From: Cohnella lupini
GTDB taxonomy: Bacteria > Bacillota > Bacilli > Paenibacillales > Paenibacillaceae
DNA length: 64,000 nucleotides
Assembly (NCBI RefSeq): GCF_003386205.1
Contig: NZ_QRDY01000004.1
Span: forward strand, 310,001 to 374,000
Direction of reading: 5' to 3'
This document shows positions 35,852-45,861 of this stretch, piece by piece. The notes below the pieces were generated by a model that was not told the origin of the DNA, made no database searches, and worked only from the letters and a program-made list of their open reading frames with translations. Numbering within the stretch: position 1 is the stretch's first letter; each line of letters begins with the position of its first letter. Position numbers and translations under genes: made by a program.

Positions 35852-37349
35852 GCTCGTCCCTCGTTTTCTTGCGGAAAGCCTCGTACTGACTCCGTACTTC
35901 TTCGTAAACCCGATCAAGACCTGCTTTCTTTAAGGAATGAATAGCATCCGCGTACCCTTCGTCATAGCCGACGAGTCCGAAATTGATAGGTTCGAACTTT
36001 TCTTTATAAACGGTTAATACCTTTGCCAGTTCGCTCTTGACGGGTTCCTCGTTAAAATGAAAGCCGAACAGTTTGGAGATTTTTGCGTTATCGTCGTTTC
36101 TCAGCATGTCGTCGACCAATTTATCGTCAACGAACGTTGGCGCGGTAAAATAGTTCGTGTTTCTCCACATCCACTCGTACATGAGCTGATCGTTCGTAAG
36201 GAGCCTGATTTTTCCGTTATCGATCTCGTAATCTTTGCCTTCTACGCCGTAAATGATATACATGTAGTTTTCCTTGCTTTTCAGAATCCAGTTCATGAAC
36301 TTCATGGCGCGCTCGGGGTTTTCGGCGGCGACAGGGATCATATAGGCCTCGTTGCTAGGCGCGGTAATATATTTGGGCTTGTTAGGCGACAAATAGTACT
36401 CGCGAAGCCTTGCTTTAGGATCGGCTTTCTGGGCCGTCTGCCAATTTTCCATCGCGCGCGAAACCGCGCCAACGCGAAAGAGCAGTTTTCCGGCGTTTTC
36501 TTGGTCGATCTTGGCTGCCGGATTACCGACGAGGTTTTTATCGATTATCCCCTTAACCACCCACGACTCGCGAAGCTTAACGGTCTGTTTATAAAGCTCG
36601 GACTCCACGTAATTAACGAGTTCTCCCGAATCTTCGTCTACCGCGAACAATTGACGCTCGTCCAGCATCGTATAGTTTTTGTCCGTAATTTCTCTCCATA
36701 GAATGTCCAGGCCGCGATCCGTTTCCAAATAGCCGTAATAACTGGGATCTTTGCCATGCATTTTTTCATAGAACGCTTCCAGGTCGGCGATCGTTCCGAT
36801 TTCGGTCATGCCGACCGCTTCAAGCAGATCCTGGCGAACGAGCACCGACGTAAACTTGCCGGCGGACGTGAACGCCTGGGACGGAATCGCCCATTGCTTG
36901 TCTTCTATACGATGAAGCTTGAAATTCTCGTTTGGAATGTTCGCGATCAAATCCGGGCCGAATCGTTCGAGCAAATCGTCTAGCGGCTGAATGTAGCCTT
37001 GGGACATATAACCGGAAACGAAGGGAGTCCCGTACCAGAATAAGTCGTACTTTTCTCCCGTAGAGAGGATCATTTCAAGCTTCTGCTGATAATTCGCCCA
37101 TGGGATATAGGTCAAATCAAGCTCCATATTCAAATCTTTCTTCAGCCTGTCATTGAGTTCGTTATCCACGAATTCCCTCATACGCGGGGATTCGTCTCCG
37201 GGCATAATCATTTTCAGCTTAACGAACTTGTCCATACCGCTCCCGAACGAGGAGGTAGCTTTCTCCTCATTCCCGTTGCCAAAGCACGCGCTCAAGAAAG
37301 CGCCTACAAAGACGAGCATCGAGACGGCGAATACCGTACGTTTGCGCAT
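35844..37349 (-). CDS. Extracellular solute-binding lipoprotein co-encoded with a YesM/YesN pair
   Basis: 501 residues with GGGGGA before the ATG. The lipoprotein signal ends at Cys22 (FLSACFG). The family 1 binding fold resembles the protein at 1206-2873 (IPWANYQQKLEMILSTGEKYDLFWYG; WAIPSQ; AERAMKFMNWIL-type helix). No permease gene adjoins it: the next genes are the kinase and regulator, overlapping by 8 bp. It may present a sugar to the kinase as a sensing co-receptor, or share permeases encoded elsewhere. Confidence 0.88.
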   Translation of the reverse strand: MRKRTVFAVSMLVFVGAFLSACFGNGNEEKATSSFGSGMDKFVKLKMIMPGDESPRMREFVDNELNDRLKKDLNMELDLTYIPWANYQQKLEMILSTGEKYDLFWYGTPFVSGYMSQGYIQPLDDLLERFGPDLIANIPNENFKLHRIEDKQWAIPSQAFTSAGKFTSVLVRQDLLEAVGMTEIGTIADLEAFYEKMHGKDPSYYGYLETDRGLDILWREITDKNYTMLDERQLFAVDEDSGELVNYVESELYKQTVKLRESWVVKGIIDKNLVGNPAAKIDQENAGKLLFRVGAVSRAMENWQTAQKADPKARLREYYLSPNKPKYITAPSNEAYMIPVAAENPERAMKFMNWILKSKENYMYIIYGVEGKDYEIDNGKIRLLTNDQLMYEWMWRNTNYFTAPTFVDDKLVDDMLRNDDNAKISKLFGFHFNEEPVKSELAKVLTVYKEKFEPINFGLVGYDEGYADAIHSLKKAGLDRVYEEVRSQYEAFRKKTRDEHE

Positions 37350-37448
37350 GGATGCAGATCCCCCATTTTATATAGTAATTTCAGGTTACATGATTCCGCG
37401 CGAATCGAATAGACCCGCAATTCAAGAATCGATGCCCTAAATTTAAGA

Positions 37449-37489
37449 ATAAAAAACCTCCACCCCGTTTATGGCGGGATGGAGGTTAT
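37449..37489 (-). terminator. Terminator of the DUF4832-LysM gene
   Basis: AACCTCCACCCCG (37455-37467) pairs with 37475-37487 with one mismatch and is followed on the minus strand by six T. It lies 9 bp after the gene's stop codon. Confidence 0.85.
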
Positions 37490-37497
37490 CGCTTCGT

Positions 37498-39915
37498 TTA
37501 TTCCGGCAACTTCAGCGTTTGTCCGGGATATATCAGATTGGGATTCGGCAACCGGTTAAGGGCTTGGATGCGTTGCCATGTCGTGCCGATACGTGACGCG
37601 ATTTTGGACAAGTTGTCACCCGCCCTCACGACGTATTCGCCGGAACGGCTTGCCCCGGAGACGGTGACTTTACCCAGCTTCAGCCAACCGTCGGCGGATT
37701 GGTCTTTGTTCGCGAAACGGAACTTCACGGCTTTGGAAGTGGTCTTCTCTAACGGGTTCACGACTCTCAAATAAATGTCGTAGTCTCCGGAAGTCAGTTG
37801 CGGCTTGAAAGACCCTTGCCACAATACGTTATGATTCCCGTTCGCGTCGTTAGGCAATATTCCGCTTAATTTCCAATCGGTGCTCCAGGTTTTCACTACT
37901 TTGTTCCCTACTTTGGCGGATAGCTCGACCTGCCAGTCGTAATAGAACGGAGCGACTCCTTTATTCTCTACTTCAACGCCGATATTCAGCGAGCCGTTGG
38001 AGTCGTTCAAATAGGATTTTACCGCCGAATACTCGTAGCCTAAGCTGCGGGAGCCTTCTTGGGCCCGCCCGAGAGCGACCGGCTGCAACGGAATTTGGAA
38101 CACTCCTTGATTCATCATGAAGGAGGCGTGCGTGAGATTGACGGCGTCGTAAAAATCTTCGCCTTGAGCCCCTTCGATCGGTTTAACGGGATCGTTATAC
38201 TTCGGAGGATCGTTATTCCACATCGGCACTTGGATTTCCGGACGCATCTCTCCTCCCATCGGGCGCGTTTTCCAGAAATCCGTATCCTCTGCGGTGATCG
38301 CTCTCCCCCAGAAATGCCAATCCTGCCCGCCCATGCTAGTCGGCAAGGTTTGGAATGCGAACGAATCGTCATGATAGCCGATGTCGTAATTTTTGGTCTG
38401 AAACGTTTCGTTCGCTATCGGGTTTCGCACGACGAGTCGAGTTTGGTCGAAGGCGTCGTCCATGGCGTCCAACACCTTCTTCTGGTTCGCTTCTGAAGGC
38501 ATCCAGTTCGCCAGTCGAACCGTTTCGCCTTTGTCGTCTTTCAGTTCCTTGCCGTCGGCATCCGTCTTCGGCGTCCATCCGTCATAAGGATACGTATGCC
38601 ATTCGCCCCAAAAGCCGATCAACCCGACCATGATGAAGCCGACGCGCGGATCTCCGTCATAACGTTCGCCAAGAGCCGCCGAGAACTTCTCGATGGCCGA
38701 GACGAGGTTCGGATCGTCCCAATCGGGCGACACGCTGGCCGTTTCCTTCCCGTTCTCGAATTCGGTATATGCTCGCGTCTTCAACCCTCCGTCAAGCAAA
38801 AACTGCGGAATACCCGAGGGTTTGTTGGGATAATCGATATAAAACCGAAACACGGCTTGATGTCCCCGAGAAGCGATATCGTTTAATTGCTTGTCGAAGT
38901 GAGACCAATCGAACTTATCGATACCGAGCATGACCGCGCTTAGCGGTTCGTAGAAAAACTCCAGGCTGTAGGGCATTTGGCTCGGCCGGTCGCGCCAGTC
39001 GTCTCCTTCCTTGAAGAAGCCTTCCTTGCCGGCGTCCAGAAACGGCATGAAGCCTTTCAGCGGATTATCGATCGGCGCTGGTTTATAAGCCAGCTCTTGC
39101 GTTCCCGATGCGGTCGCCCAAACCGGAGCTTTCGGCGCTTCCGCAGGTTTAGGTTTAGCCGGCTCGGCCGGCGGCGTTCCGCCGTTGCCGTTCGACGATG
39201 TAGCCCCATAGAACCCGGCGTCGTCGATCTCTATCGTATTGCCTTCATGAGCGGAAGGGTTATACCCGAATTGAAGTCCGGTCAGACTACCAGAGTCGAT
39301 GACCGCGGCACATGGGGTTTGATCCCCGCCGCATTGCCAGGCTGCTTGATTGAACTCGCTCCACGCGATACGAACATTGCCCTTGAATCCGGCATTGATA
39401 TGCAACGAGCCTGCATTGAACGAAGAGGGCTTCCATTCTCCATCCGCCGCCGACAGCTGCGCGGTACCGCTCTGCTTCAAATTGAACGCTCCGTTAGGAA
39501 CGTTCGTCTTCAGCTCCATCCCCAGATCGAGCGGCTTCCCGTCGGCTGTCTCGTTATTGAGCCAGAAGGTGATGCCTTCAAAGGAAGAGGCGTCGCTTTG
39601 TTCTTCCGCGATCGGATGCATAACGTTCGCCCATGTCGCCGTTTTGTCGACGACCGTCAGCTTCAGCGTCTTGCTTCCGCTTCCTTGCCCGATTCCGATC
39701 GCGACGGATCCAGCCTTATCGGACCAGTCTAATTTCCATGCGGCTTGCAAACCTTCATCGTTCCCATAGCTCTCGTAATCATCTAACACGGCGGGTGCCG
39801 CTCCCTTTGCTGCCCATACCGCGGGCTGTGAATACCCTGAAGAGACGACGGCGATCGCAAGCGCGAATATTCCAGCCTTTTTACTAAACCAAGCTTTCTT
39901 CCCCAATGCCCTCAA
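37498..39915 (-). CDS. Secreted DUF4832-type protein with N-terminal carbohydrate-binding-like region and C-terminal LysM
   Basis: 805 residues. A signal peptide ends near AVWAA (about 35). Residues 40-240 look like a beta-sandwich binding domain (LDDYESYG ... IEIDDAGFYG). A Pro/Ala linker (245-270) precedes a barrel-like part from NPLKGFMPF through FWGEWHTYPYDG to NLTHASFMMNQG, the DUF4874/DUF4832 pattern shared with the next gene's product. The end (about 755-804, YVVRAGDNLSKIASRIGTTW ... NLIYPGQTLKLP) is a LysM peptidoglycan-binding module. Probably a cell-wall-bound protein acting on a polysaccharide; no catalytic residues can be assigned. Confidence 0.82.
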   Translation of the reverse strand: MRALGKKAWFSKKAGIFALAIAVVSSGYSQPAVWAAKGAAPAVLDDYESYGNDEGLQAAWKLDWSDKAGSVAIGIGQGSGSKTLKLTVVDKTATWANVMHPIAEEQSDASSFEGITFWLNNETADGKPLDLGMELKTNVPNGAFNLKQSGTAQLSAADGEWKPSSFNAGSLHINAGFKGNVRIAWSEFNQAAWQCGGDQTPCAAVIDSGSLTGLQFGYNPSAHEGNTIEIDDAGFYGATSSNGNGGTPPAEPAKPKPAEAPKAPVWATASGTQELAYKPAPIDNPLKGFMPFLDAGKEGFFKEGDDWRDRPSQMPYSLEFFYEPLSAVMLGIDKFDWSHFDKQLNDIASRGHQAVFRFYIDYPNKPSGIPQFLLDGGLKTRAYTEFENGKETASVSPDWDDPNLVSAIEKFSAALGERYDGDPRVGFIMVGLIGFWGEWHTYPYDGWTPKTDADGKELKDDKGETVRLANWMPSEANQKKVLDAMDDAFDQTRLVVRNPIANETFQTKNYDIGYHDDSFAFQTLPTSMGGQDWHFWGRAITAEDTDFWKTRPMGGEMRPEIQVPMWNNDPPKYNDPVKPIEGAQGEDFYDAVNLTHASFMMNQGVFQIPLQPVALGRAQEGSRSLGYEYSAVKSYLNDSNGSLNIGVEVENKGVAPFYYDWQVELSAKVGNKVVKTWSTDWKLSGILPNDANGNHNVLWQGSFKPQLTSGDYDIYLRVVNPLEKTTSKAVKFRFANKDQSADGWLKLGKVTVSGASRSGEYVVRAGDNLSKIASRIGTTWQRIQALNRLPNPNLIYPGQTLKLPE

Positions 39916-39966
39916 CCCTTCCTCTATTTAAGATGTTATTTGCGCGAAGCCTGGATGCAATCGTAC

Positions 39967-42603
39967 TTATACAAACCTGATTTCATCGATCCATACCGTC
40001 CCGCTTCCGCCATGCCAGAACGTCATCGTTAGCTGTCCGGGCGCGTTGCGATTCACGGCGTTCGCTACCAAATCGATTTCGATATCTTTGTAAGAAGTCG
40101 TAACCGTGTTGCCGCTAAACTCCGCCAGAGTCTTCTCCACGCCGCCGATCGCGATGCGGAAATGCGACTGCTCGCCGCCCGCGGCACCTTTCACCCGTAT
40201 AACCATCTTCGTATAACCCGTCAGACTTTGAGTCACGTCGCTTCCCAACCAACCGTTATTGTTGTATTGAAGCTTCAAGGCTCCGCTTTCAATAACCCCG
40301 GCGCCATTGAGGAAACTGTTGGCTCCCGTCCATTTCCCTAAGTCGTTGTTGCTCGGCCACGAAGGTGAACTGTCGTAGTTGTCTAGCAACAGTCCCGTCG
40401 TTCCTCCGCCGCCGCTCGTACCGACTTGGATCCGATCAAAGTCGGGAGCCCAACCGCTAGAATTGGAAAGCTTGATCGTGTTGTTGCCCGCATTCAACGT
40501 TACTTGCGTTTGCACGGTGCCTACCGTCGTCCAGCTCCCCGTGCTCGGGAAGGTTAAGGCAACGGCCGTTCCGCCGTTCACGCTCAATTGGGCGGTTCTG
40601 CTGGCATCGCCGTTCAAATAGGAAATCGTCAACGTCGCCGATCCGGCGGCTGCCGCGCTTACCCCGTTGAATTGAAGAGTCCCGCTGTTGTTGCCGACGT
40701 AACCTACCTTATTTCCTCCCGAGCAACTGGCGCAAGAGCCTGCTAACGCGCCTCCCGCCAACGTATTGCCCGTCGCTTCCGCCTCGTAAGATGCGGTCCC
40801 GCCTCCGCCTCCGCTCGCCGATGTCGTTGCTGTCACCGCGTTGCTCGCCGCGGAGGCGTTACCCGCCGCGTCTTTCGCTCTTACGGTAAAAGTGTACGAG
40901 GTGCTTGCCGCCAATCCCGTATTCGTAAAGGAAGTCGCCGCCGTCGTCCCGACGAGACTGCTTCCGCGGTAAACGTCGTAACCCGTGACTCCCACGTTAT
41001 CCGTAGCGGCATTCCAAGATAACGAAACGCTGCTCGAGGTAACGCCCGCGTTGCTTAAACCCGCTGGAGCCGTCGGCGCTTGAGTGTCGCCTCCGCCTCC
41101 GCCGCTTAATCCGCCGTCGTACGCCCCGCTAGTCAAGTTGTAAGATAACGTGTTATCGCTTTTCAGGCTATTGAATGAACCTAAATTTTGATCGCTCGGG
41201 TCGCCTCCGATACCGACTTTCCCGATCGGCGTACGGCCGCCCGAGTAGTAGTTCGTATTCGCGAATCTAACGCTCGGTTTCCAGCCCGATGGATCCAAAA
41301 TGGCCAACGCAAGCGTATACGTTCCGTTCGCCAAACCGCTCGGAATCGTAAAAGATCCCGAAACGGCATTCGATGCCGGCGCGTTATTATACGTTTTCGT
41401 GCTTAGGTTCCAATCGGTTCCAGGCAACCATTGGCGAATATCCGCGGTGAATACGCCTTTCCACGCTACCGACTTATCCGCTCTCAGCAAGCTTGCTTCG
41501 ACCGGCCAATTATAATAGAACGGCGACGACCCCTTATTCGTTACGTTAAACGCGACGTTCATCGTCCCTCCCGGTTGGACGCTGCCGGAGTAAGAAGCCT
41601 GGTTAATGACGTAACGGTAACCGAGCTTCTTCTGCATCGAAGTCGCCCCGGCCGCAACGGCAGAGTTGCCCGCATTGTACTCCGCGATCCACCCCAGACT
41701 GGAGGTATGGGTTCTCATGATCCAGTCGATGACGTAATTCGTGTTGTTAACGCTGCCTAACGTGCCGTCGGGACTGCCTCCGAGGTTGGATTGATCGCCC
41801 CAATCGTAGGCCACCTCGCCGCTGTTGATTTGCGTTCTCCACGTATCTCTCGCGATTTCCCCGTTCCCGCCCGAGACGTCGTCCGGCAGAGCGAACGAAT
41901 CCCATTGGATCCCGAACGGATAACCGACGAACGTATCCGGGTAACGCACCATGACCTTTTTGTTCGGAAACGCGTTCACATAGGCATCTCCAAGCGCTTG
42001 CTGCATACTTAGGGGAATACGGTCCGTATTGTCGGAGAATTTATCCGGCCATATATGCTGCTCGCCCCAATTGCCGAATAAGCCGAACTCGATGGCGGCG
42101 ACTCGCGGATCGTTATTCCACGCTTGACCGAGCTTGCCTATGAACGCGATCATCCTGTTCTTGTACGTATCCGAAAGCCATCGCTGCGCCGTATCCGTAT
42201 GCGGTATGCCGTCCGGCCAGTACTCTCCCACGTTCGGATAAACGATGACAACCCGGGGCACGACTTTCAGGTTGCGATTTTCCAGCCCCGCCCAGGCCGT
42301 ATTGCTCCAATCTTTAATTTTTTGCACCGAGTCGGAAGCCAAGTTTTCCAAAGCCGTATACGGAATGTAATGCTTGTAGATCGACGTATACTCTTTGTCC
42401 GGAAAGTTCGTGCTTCCGATGTACACCGATGGTCTAAATCCCATATTGGGATTCTTGAACGCTTCCGATGTCTCGGACAAGTTGACCGTCAAAGTCCCCA
42501 CGGCGGCGCGAGCATCTTTACTCGGCCACCCCGCCCCCCCTGCGGCAACCAGCACAGCCAACAAGCTCATCATGCCAGGCCACCTCATTCTTCCTCTCAT
42601 CAT
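39967..42603 (-). CDS. Secreted DUF4832-type protein with FN3 and carbohydrate-binding modules
   Basis: 878 residues with GAGGAGGAATT before the ATG. Signal peptide to about ARAA (34). DUF4874/DUF4832 region at 40-470 (NPNMGFRPSV; FGLFGNWGEQHIWP; YRYVINQASYSG). An FN3 domain follows Gly/Asp linkers at about 525-615, then a CBM6/CBM35-like domain at about 622-750 (YEAEATGNTLAGGA ... GWAPDFDRIQVG) and a last beta-sandwich domain to the end (TMTFWHGGSGTVWIDEIRF). The glycine-rich linkers and modules are typical of Paenibacillus secreted glycan-active enzymes. The catalytic activity is unknown. Confidence 0.82.
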   Translation of the reverse strand: MMRGRMRWPGMMSLLAVLVAAGGAGWPSKDARAAVGTLTVNLSETSEAFKNPNMGFRPSVYIGSTNFPDKEYTSIYKHYIPYTALENLASDSVQKIKDWSNTAWAGLENRNLKVVPRVVIVYPNVGEYWPDGIPHTDTAQRWLSDTYKNRMIAFIGKLGQAWNNDPRVAAIEFGLFGNWGEQHIWPDKFSDNTDRIPLSMQQALGDAYVNAFPNKKVMVRYPDTFVGYPFGIQWDSFALPDDVSGGNGEIARDTWRTQINSGEVAYDWGDQSNLGGSPDGTLGSVNNTNYVIDWIMRTHTSSLGWIAEYNAGNSAVAAGATSMQKKLGYRYVINQASYSGSVQPGGTMNVAFNVTNKGSSPFYYNWPVEASLLRADKSVAWKGVFTADIRQWLPGTDWNLSTKTYNNAPASNAVSGSFTIPSGLANGTYTLALAILDPSGWKPSVRFANTNYYSGGRTPIGKVGIGGDPSDQNLGSFNSLKSDNTLSYNLTSGAYDGGLSGGGGGDTQAPTAPAGLSNAGVTSSSVSLSWNAATDNVGVTGYDVYRGSSLVGTTAATSFTNTGLAASTSYTFTVRAKDAAGNASAASNAVTATTSASGGGGGTASYEAEATGNTLAGGALAGSCASCSGGNKVGYVGNNSGTLQFNGVSAAAAGSATLTISYLNGDASRTAQLSVNGGTAVALTFPSTGSWTTVGTVQTQVTLNAGNNTIKLSNSSGWAPDFDRIQVGTSGGGGTTGLLLDNYDSSPSWPSNNDLGKWTGANSFLNGAGVIESGALKLQYNNNGWLGSDVTQSLTGYTKMVIRVKGAAGGEQSHFRIAIGGVEKTLAEFSGNTVTTSYKDIEIDLVANAVNRNAPGQLTMTFWHGGSGTVWIDEIRFV

Positions 42604-42685
42604 AATTCCTCCTCTTATTTATTTGTAAAGCGCTTTCAAGTCGCGGTTAAAAAAAGGGGCCGTCTTCAAGCCCCTTTTTATCGCC

Positions 42686-43525
42686 TTAACCTTTATGTGC
42701 GCTGAAAGCCACGCCTTCGATAAACCGCTTCTGGAAAACAAAGAACAAGAGGATCATCGGAATAACGGCCATGAATGCTCCGGCCATCAGTACGGGATAG
42801 TTGGTGGCGAATTTGGAAACGAGAGTTGCCAGCCCCGCGGATAACGTCAGCTTTTCCGGAGAACTATTGATGATCAGCGGCCACTGCAATTCGTTCCAAG
42901 CCCATAACATTTGAATGATAACTACCGCGACTAACGCCGATTTCACGAGCGGAAGCATAATGTGCCAGTAGATTTGGAACGGATTGCAACCGTCCAGAAT
43001 GGCTGCCTCCTCCAACTCCTTCGATATTCCGAGGAAAAATTGCCTGAGCAAAAAAGTCGCGAACGGACTGATGAGAGCGGCGATCCATAGAGCCGTCACC
43101 GTGTTAACCAATCCCAGCTTGCTCATCATTAAATATTGCGGCGTGTAGAAGACCGGGTTGGGTACCATCATGACCGAAATGATGACGAAAAAGCATATCC
43201 CTCTTCCCGGAAATCGAATTCTCGCGAAGGCGAATGCCGCCATCGAGCTGAATATGATCGGGAACACCGTCTTCATTAAGGCCGAGAATGCCGTATTGAA
43301 ATAGTAGTATTTGAACGACGATTGTACGAACGCCTCCGTATAGCTTCCCCAGCGCAATACGTCAGGGAAGATTTTCACCGGGATTTGCGTCGCTTCCATA
43401 GGCGTCTTAACGGAAGTAAGCAGCATCCAGATAAAAGGCACGATCATGACGACGGAAGTTGCGATAAGCACCGCATGGATGACGATATTCGTTTTTTTGT
43501 TGGATAACGTTTCGCTGCCGTTCAT
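42686..43525 (-). CDS. Carbohydrate ABC permease, MalG type
   Basis: 279 residues from the ATG at 43525, chosen for the AGGGAGG site; the longer frame would run into the MalF-like gene. Six membrane segments; EAA motif ELEEAAILDGCNPFQIYWHIMLP near residue 185-205. The C-terminus QKRFIEGVAFSAHKG is typical. It lies 11 bp after the MalF-like stop. Together they form the membrane channel for the binding protein at 44480-45817; the ATPase is not encoded here. Confidence 0.92.
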   Translation of the reverse strand: MNGSETLSNKKTNIVIHAVLIATSVVMIVPFIWMLLTSVKTPMEATQIPVKIFPDVLRWGSYTEAFVQSSFKYYYFNTAFSALMKTVFPIIFSSMAAFAFARIRFPGRGICFFVIISVMMVPNPVFYTPQYLMMSKLGLVNTVTALWIAALISPFATFLLRQFFLGISKELEEAAILDGCNPFQIYWHIMLPLVKSALVAVVIIQMLWAWNELQWPLIINSSPEKLTLSAGLATLVSKFATNYPVLMAGAFMAVIPMILLFFVFQKRFIEGVAFSAHKG

Positions 43526-43536
43526 CTCATGCCTCC

Positions 43537-44406
43537 CTAGTCGTAAACGACCCATTTTTTCTGGAACAGAAACTGAAGTCCCGTCAGGATTAGATTAATG
43601 AATAACAAGATATTAACGATGACCGCGCCATAGTTTTGGTCGTAATAGACGAATGAATTTTGATAATAGGCATATACAAGCGATCTAACGGATGGCAACG
43701 CTACATTGGTCTTCCCGATTAGCAAATAGATGGAGTCGAAAATTTGCGAAGCGCCGATCATCAGCACGACCGTCGTAAAAAAGAGCGTAGGCGTCAGCAA
43801 GGGTAACGTGATGTAGCGAAACTTATTAAACCTGACGGCGCCGTCGATTTCCGCCGCCTCGTAAAGCGTTTTGGGAATCCCCTGCAATCCTGCCAGAATG
43901 AGCAGCATGTTGAACCCGATCGCCGCCCATACTCCTACTAAAACGACGGAGTACATGGCGAACCGAGGATCCGACAGCCATGAAACGCGAGTACCGAGCA
44001 CATGGTTCAAGAGGCCGTAATCTTGAGCGAACAGTACGACCCATACCATGGCCGCAGCTGCGGGCATCGTGACTTGCGGGAGGAAGAAGATGACCCGGTA
44101 AGCGGATTGCCCCTTGATCTTCGCATTCAGCAACACGGCAAAAAACGTAGATAGAACTATCGTAGAGGGTACGAATAACACCATGTACTTAAGCGTGTTT
44201 TTAAGATTTTGCCAAAACTCTTCATCCTTGAACAGCTTTTGGTAGTTGTCAAACCCGACCCAATGGTTCACTAGCCCGAAATTCTCGGACTTCAGGAAAC
44301 CGAGATAGATAGAATAGAAGGCCGGCCAACTCCAGAACACCAACGTGCCGATTAAAGTGGGAGCAACCATAAAGTACGCCCACATATTCCTGCTTCTAGA
44401 ATTCAT
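43537..44406 (-). CDS. Carbohydrate ABC permease, MalF type
   Basis: 289 residues from the ATG at 44406 (GAGAGG 8 bp before it); a GTG three codons upstream is possible but lies on that site. Six membrane segments; EAA motif TLYEAAEIDGAVRFNKFRYITLPLL near residue 185-210. It follows the binding-protein gene after a strong intergenic hairpin and precedes the MalG-like gene. Confidence 0.92.
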   Translation of the reverse strand: MNSRSRNMWAYFMVAPTLIGTLVFWSWPAFYSIYLGFLKSENFGLVNHWVGFDNYQKLFKDEEFWQNLKNTLKYMVLFVPSTIVLSTFFAVLLNAKIKGQSAYRVIFFLPQVTMPAAAAMVWVVLFAQDYGLLNHVLGTRVSWLSDPRFAMYSVVLVGVWAAIGFNMLLILAGLQGIPKTLYEAAEIDGAVRFNKFRYITLPLLTPTLFFTTVVLMIGASQIFDSIYLLIGKTNVALPSVRSLVYAYYQNSFVYYDQNYGAVIVNILLFINLILTGLQFLFQKKWVVYD

Positions 44407-44428
44407 CGCCGCCACCTCTCCCGATTGC

Positions 44429-44460
44429 CGAAGGCATTCCGTCTTGATGGAATGCCTTCG
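44429..44460 (-). terminator. Intercistronic hairpin between binding-protein and permease genes
   Basis: A perfect 12-bp stem (44429-44440 with 44449-44460) and 8-nt loop, without a U-tract in the reading direction. As in malE-malF-type operons it may protect the binding-protein mRNA or limit read-through rather than stop transcription completely. Confidence 0.6.
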
Positions 44461-44479
44461 ACGCTAATCTGTCTATTCG

Positions 44480-45817
44480 TTATTTCGTTTCGGCGATTGC
44501 TTGATTCATCATTTCCGCCACTTTTTTGGCGCCTTCTTCTATGGAGATCGCTCCGCCCCATGCCTGAGACATGATTTCCGATTCTTTGGCGAACCAAACC
44601 GGGTACGATTTCGAACCGCTAGGATAAGGAACCGCATCGGACGCTTGATCGATGAATACTTGCAAATTCAAATCCGGTTTCGATTTGACCCAAGCGGCTT
44701 GCGTATCTTTGAATGCCGGGATTGCCGCGCCCATCTCCGCGGTAATTTCCGCCGCGCGTTTGGAACCGAGAAACTCGAGGAACAATCCGGCTTCTTGCTT
44801 GTTCTTGCCCGCAGCGGACATGGTGTTTCCAAGACCGTTAATGATGTTGCCGCGTTTTACTTTGCCTTTCGGAAGCGGAGCCCAGTTCCATTTGCCATGG
44901 ATGATTTCGCTGCTGTCGATATCCACGTTGCGCCAAGATCCTTCGAAGATCATGGCTAGCTTTCCGGACTTGAACATCTCGGTGGAATCGGTATCCGTCA
45001 GTTGCTGATGCGTCGGGGAGGCTTTGTCCAGCACCATTTGATAACGGAACTTCAGAGCTTCGATGGAAGCAGGATCGTCATATCCGGATTTGCTCATGTC
45101 CTCGTTCAGAATATATCCGCCGTTCGCCAACATGTCGTTCCAGTAGCCGACTTGCGTGTCCAGCTTTGCCGCGAAGCCGTAGATTCCTTTGTCCGGATGG
45201 GACAATTTTTTCGCGACTTCCGCGAGTTTATTATAATCCCAAGTATCGTCCGGATAAGGAACGCCTGCTTGGTCGAACAATTCCTTGTTATAGGCAAGCC
45301 CGATCGTATCGAAATCTTTAGGCACGCCGTAGTTTTGACCGTCGAGCGTGTAGATGGAACCCAGGTTGGACGCGTAATTATTCAAGTCGATAATGCCGGC
45401 TTGCACTTTGTCCGTAATCGGCTCGAGGAATCCGCCCGTCGCGTATTTAATGAATTGACCGCCATGCATCCAGAATACGTCCGGCAACGTGCCCGCGGGA
45501 GCCGCGGCGGACATTTTCGTCCAATAGTCGCCCCAAGGGATAACCTCGACTTTGACTTTAATGTTCGGATGCTGCTCCGTAAATTCTTTGGCGATTGCTT
45601 CCATGGCAGGCTGTTGGATCATATCCCAAATCGTGTAGCTGAGCGTGACTTCCTTGGCCGGTTGTTCGCCTGCAGGTTGGCTGGATTGTTCGTTCGAAGC
45701 CGACTCGCCGGCTTGATTTCCGTTATTTTTCTCGTTTCCGCTGCAAGCCGTCATAATCATCGTGAACGCGAGAATGGCGACCAACAAGAAGGTCGATTTT
45801 TTACTTTTGTGCCACAT
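44480..45817 (-). CDS. Sugar-binding lipoprotein of an ABC importer, SBP family 1
   Basis: 445 residues with GAGGGGGAAA before the ATG. The lipoprotein signal ends at Cys25 (MIMTAC), then a Gln/Ser/Ala/Glu linker to about 55 and a family 1 binding fold (YTIWDMIQQPAMEAIAKEFTEQHPNIKVKVEVIPWGDYWTKM). It is the first gene of a three-gene importer unit. A palindrome of the TTTGCGCAAA type lies 45 bp upstream, so the unit is probably repressed by the nearby LacI-family protein. Confidence 0.92.
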   Translation of the reverse strand: MWHKSKKSTFLLVAILAFTMIMTACSGNEKNNGNQAGESASNEQSSQPAGEQPAKEVTLSYTIWDMIQQPAMEAIAKEFTEQHPNIKVKVEVIPWGDYWTKMSAAAPAGTLPDVFWMHGGQFIKYATGGFLEPITDKVQAGIIDLNNYASNLGSIYTLDGQNYGVPKDFDTIGLAYNKELFDQAGVPYPDDTWDYNKLAEVAKKLSHPDKGIYGFAAKLDTQVGYWNDMLANGGYILNEDMSKSGYDDPASIEALKFRYQMVLDKASPTHQQLTDTDSTEMFKSGKLAMIFEGSWRNVDIDSSEIIHGKWNWAPLPKGKVKRGNIINGLGNTMSAAGKNKQEAGLFLEFLGSKRAAEITAEMGAAIPAFKDTQAAWVKSKPDLNLQVFIDQASDAVPYPSGSKSYPVWFAKESEIMSQAWGGAISIEEGAKKVAEMMNQAIAETK

Positions 45818-45861
45818 CTACATTTCCCCCTCAAGAATTATCCTCATCGAAATACTCATCC

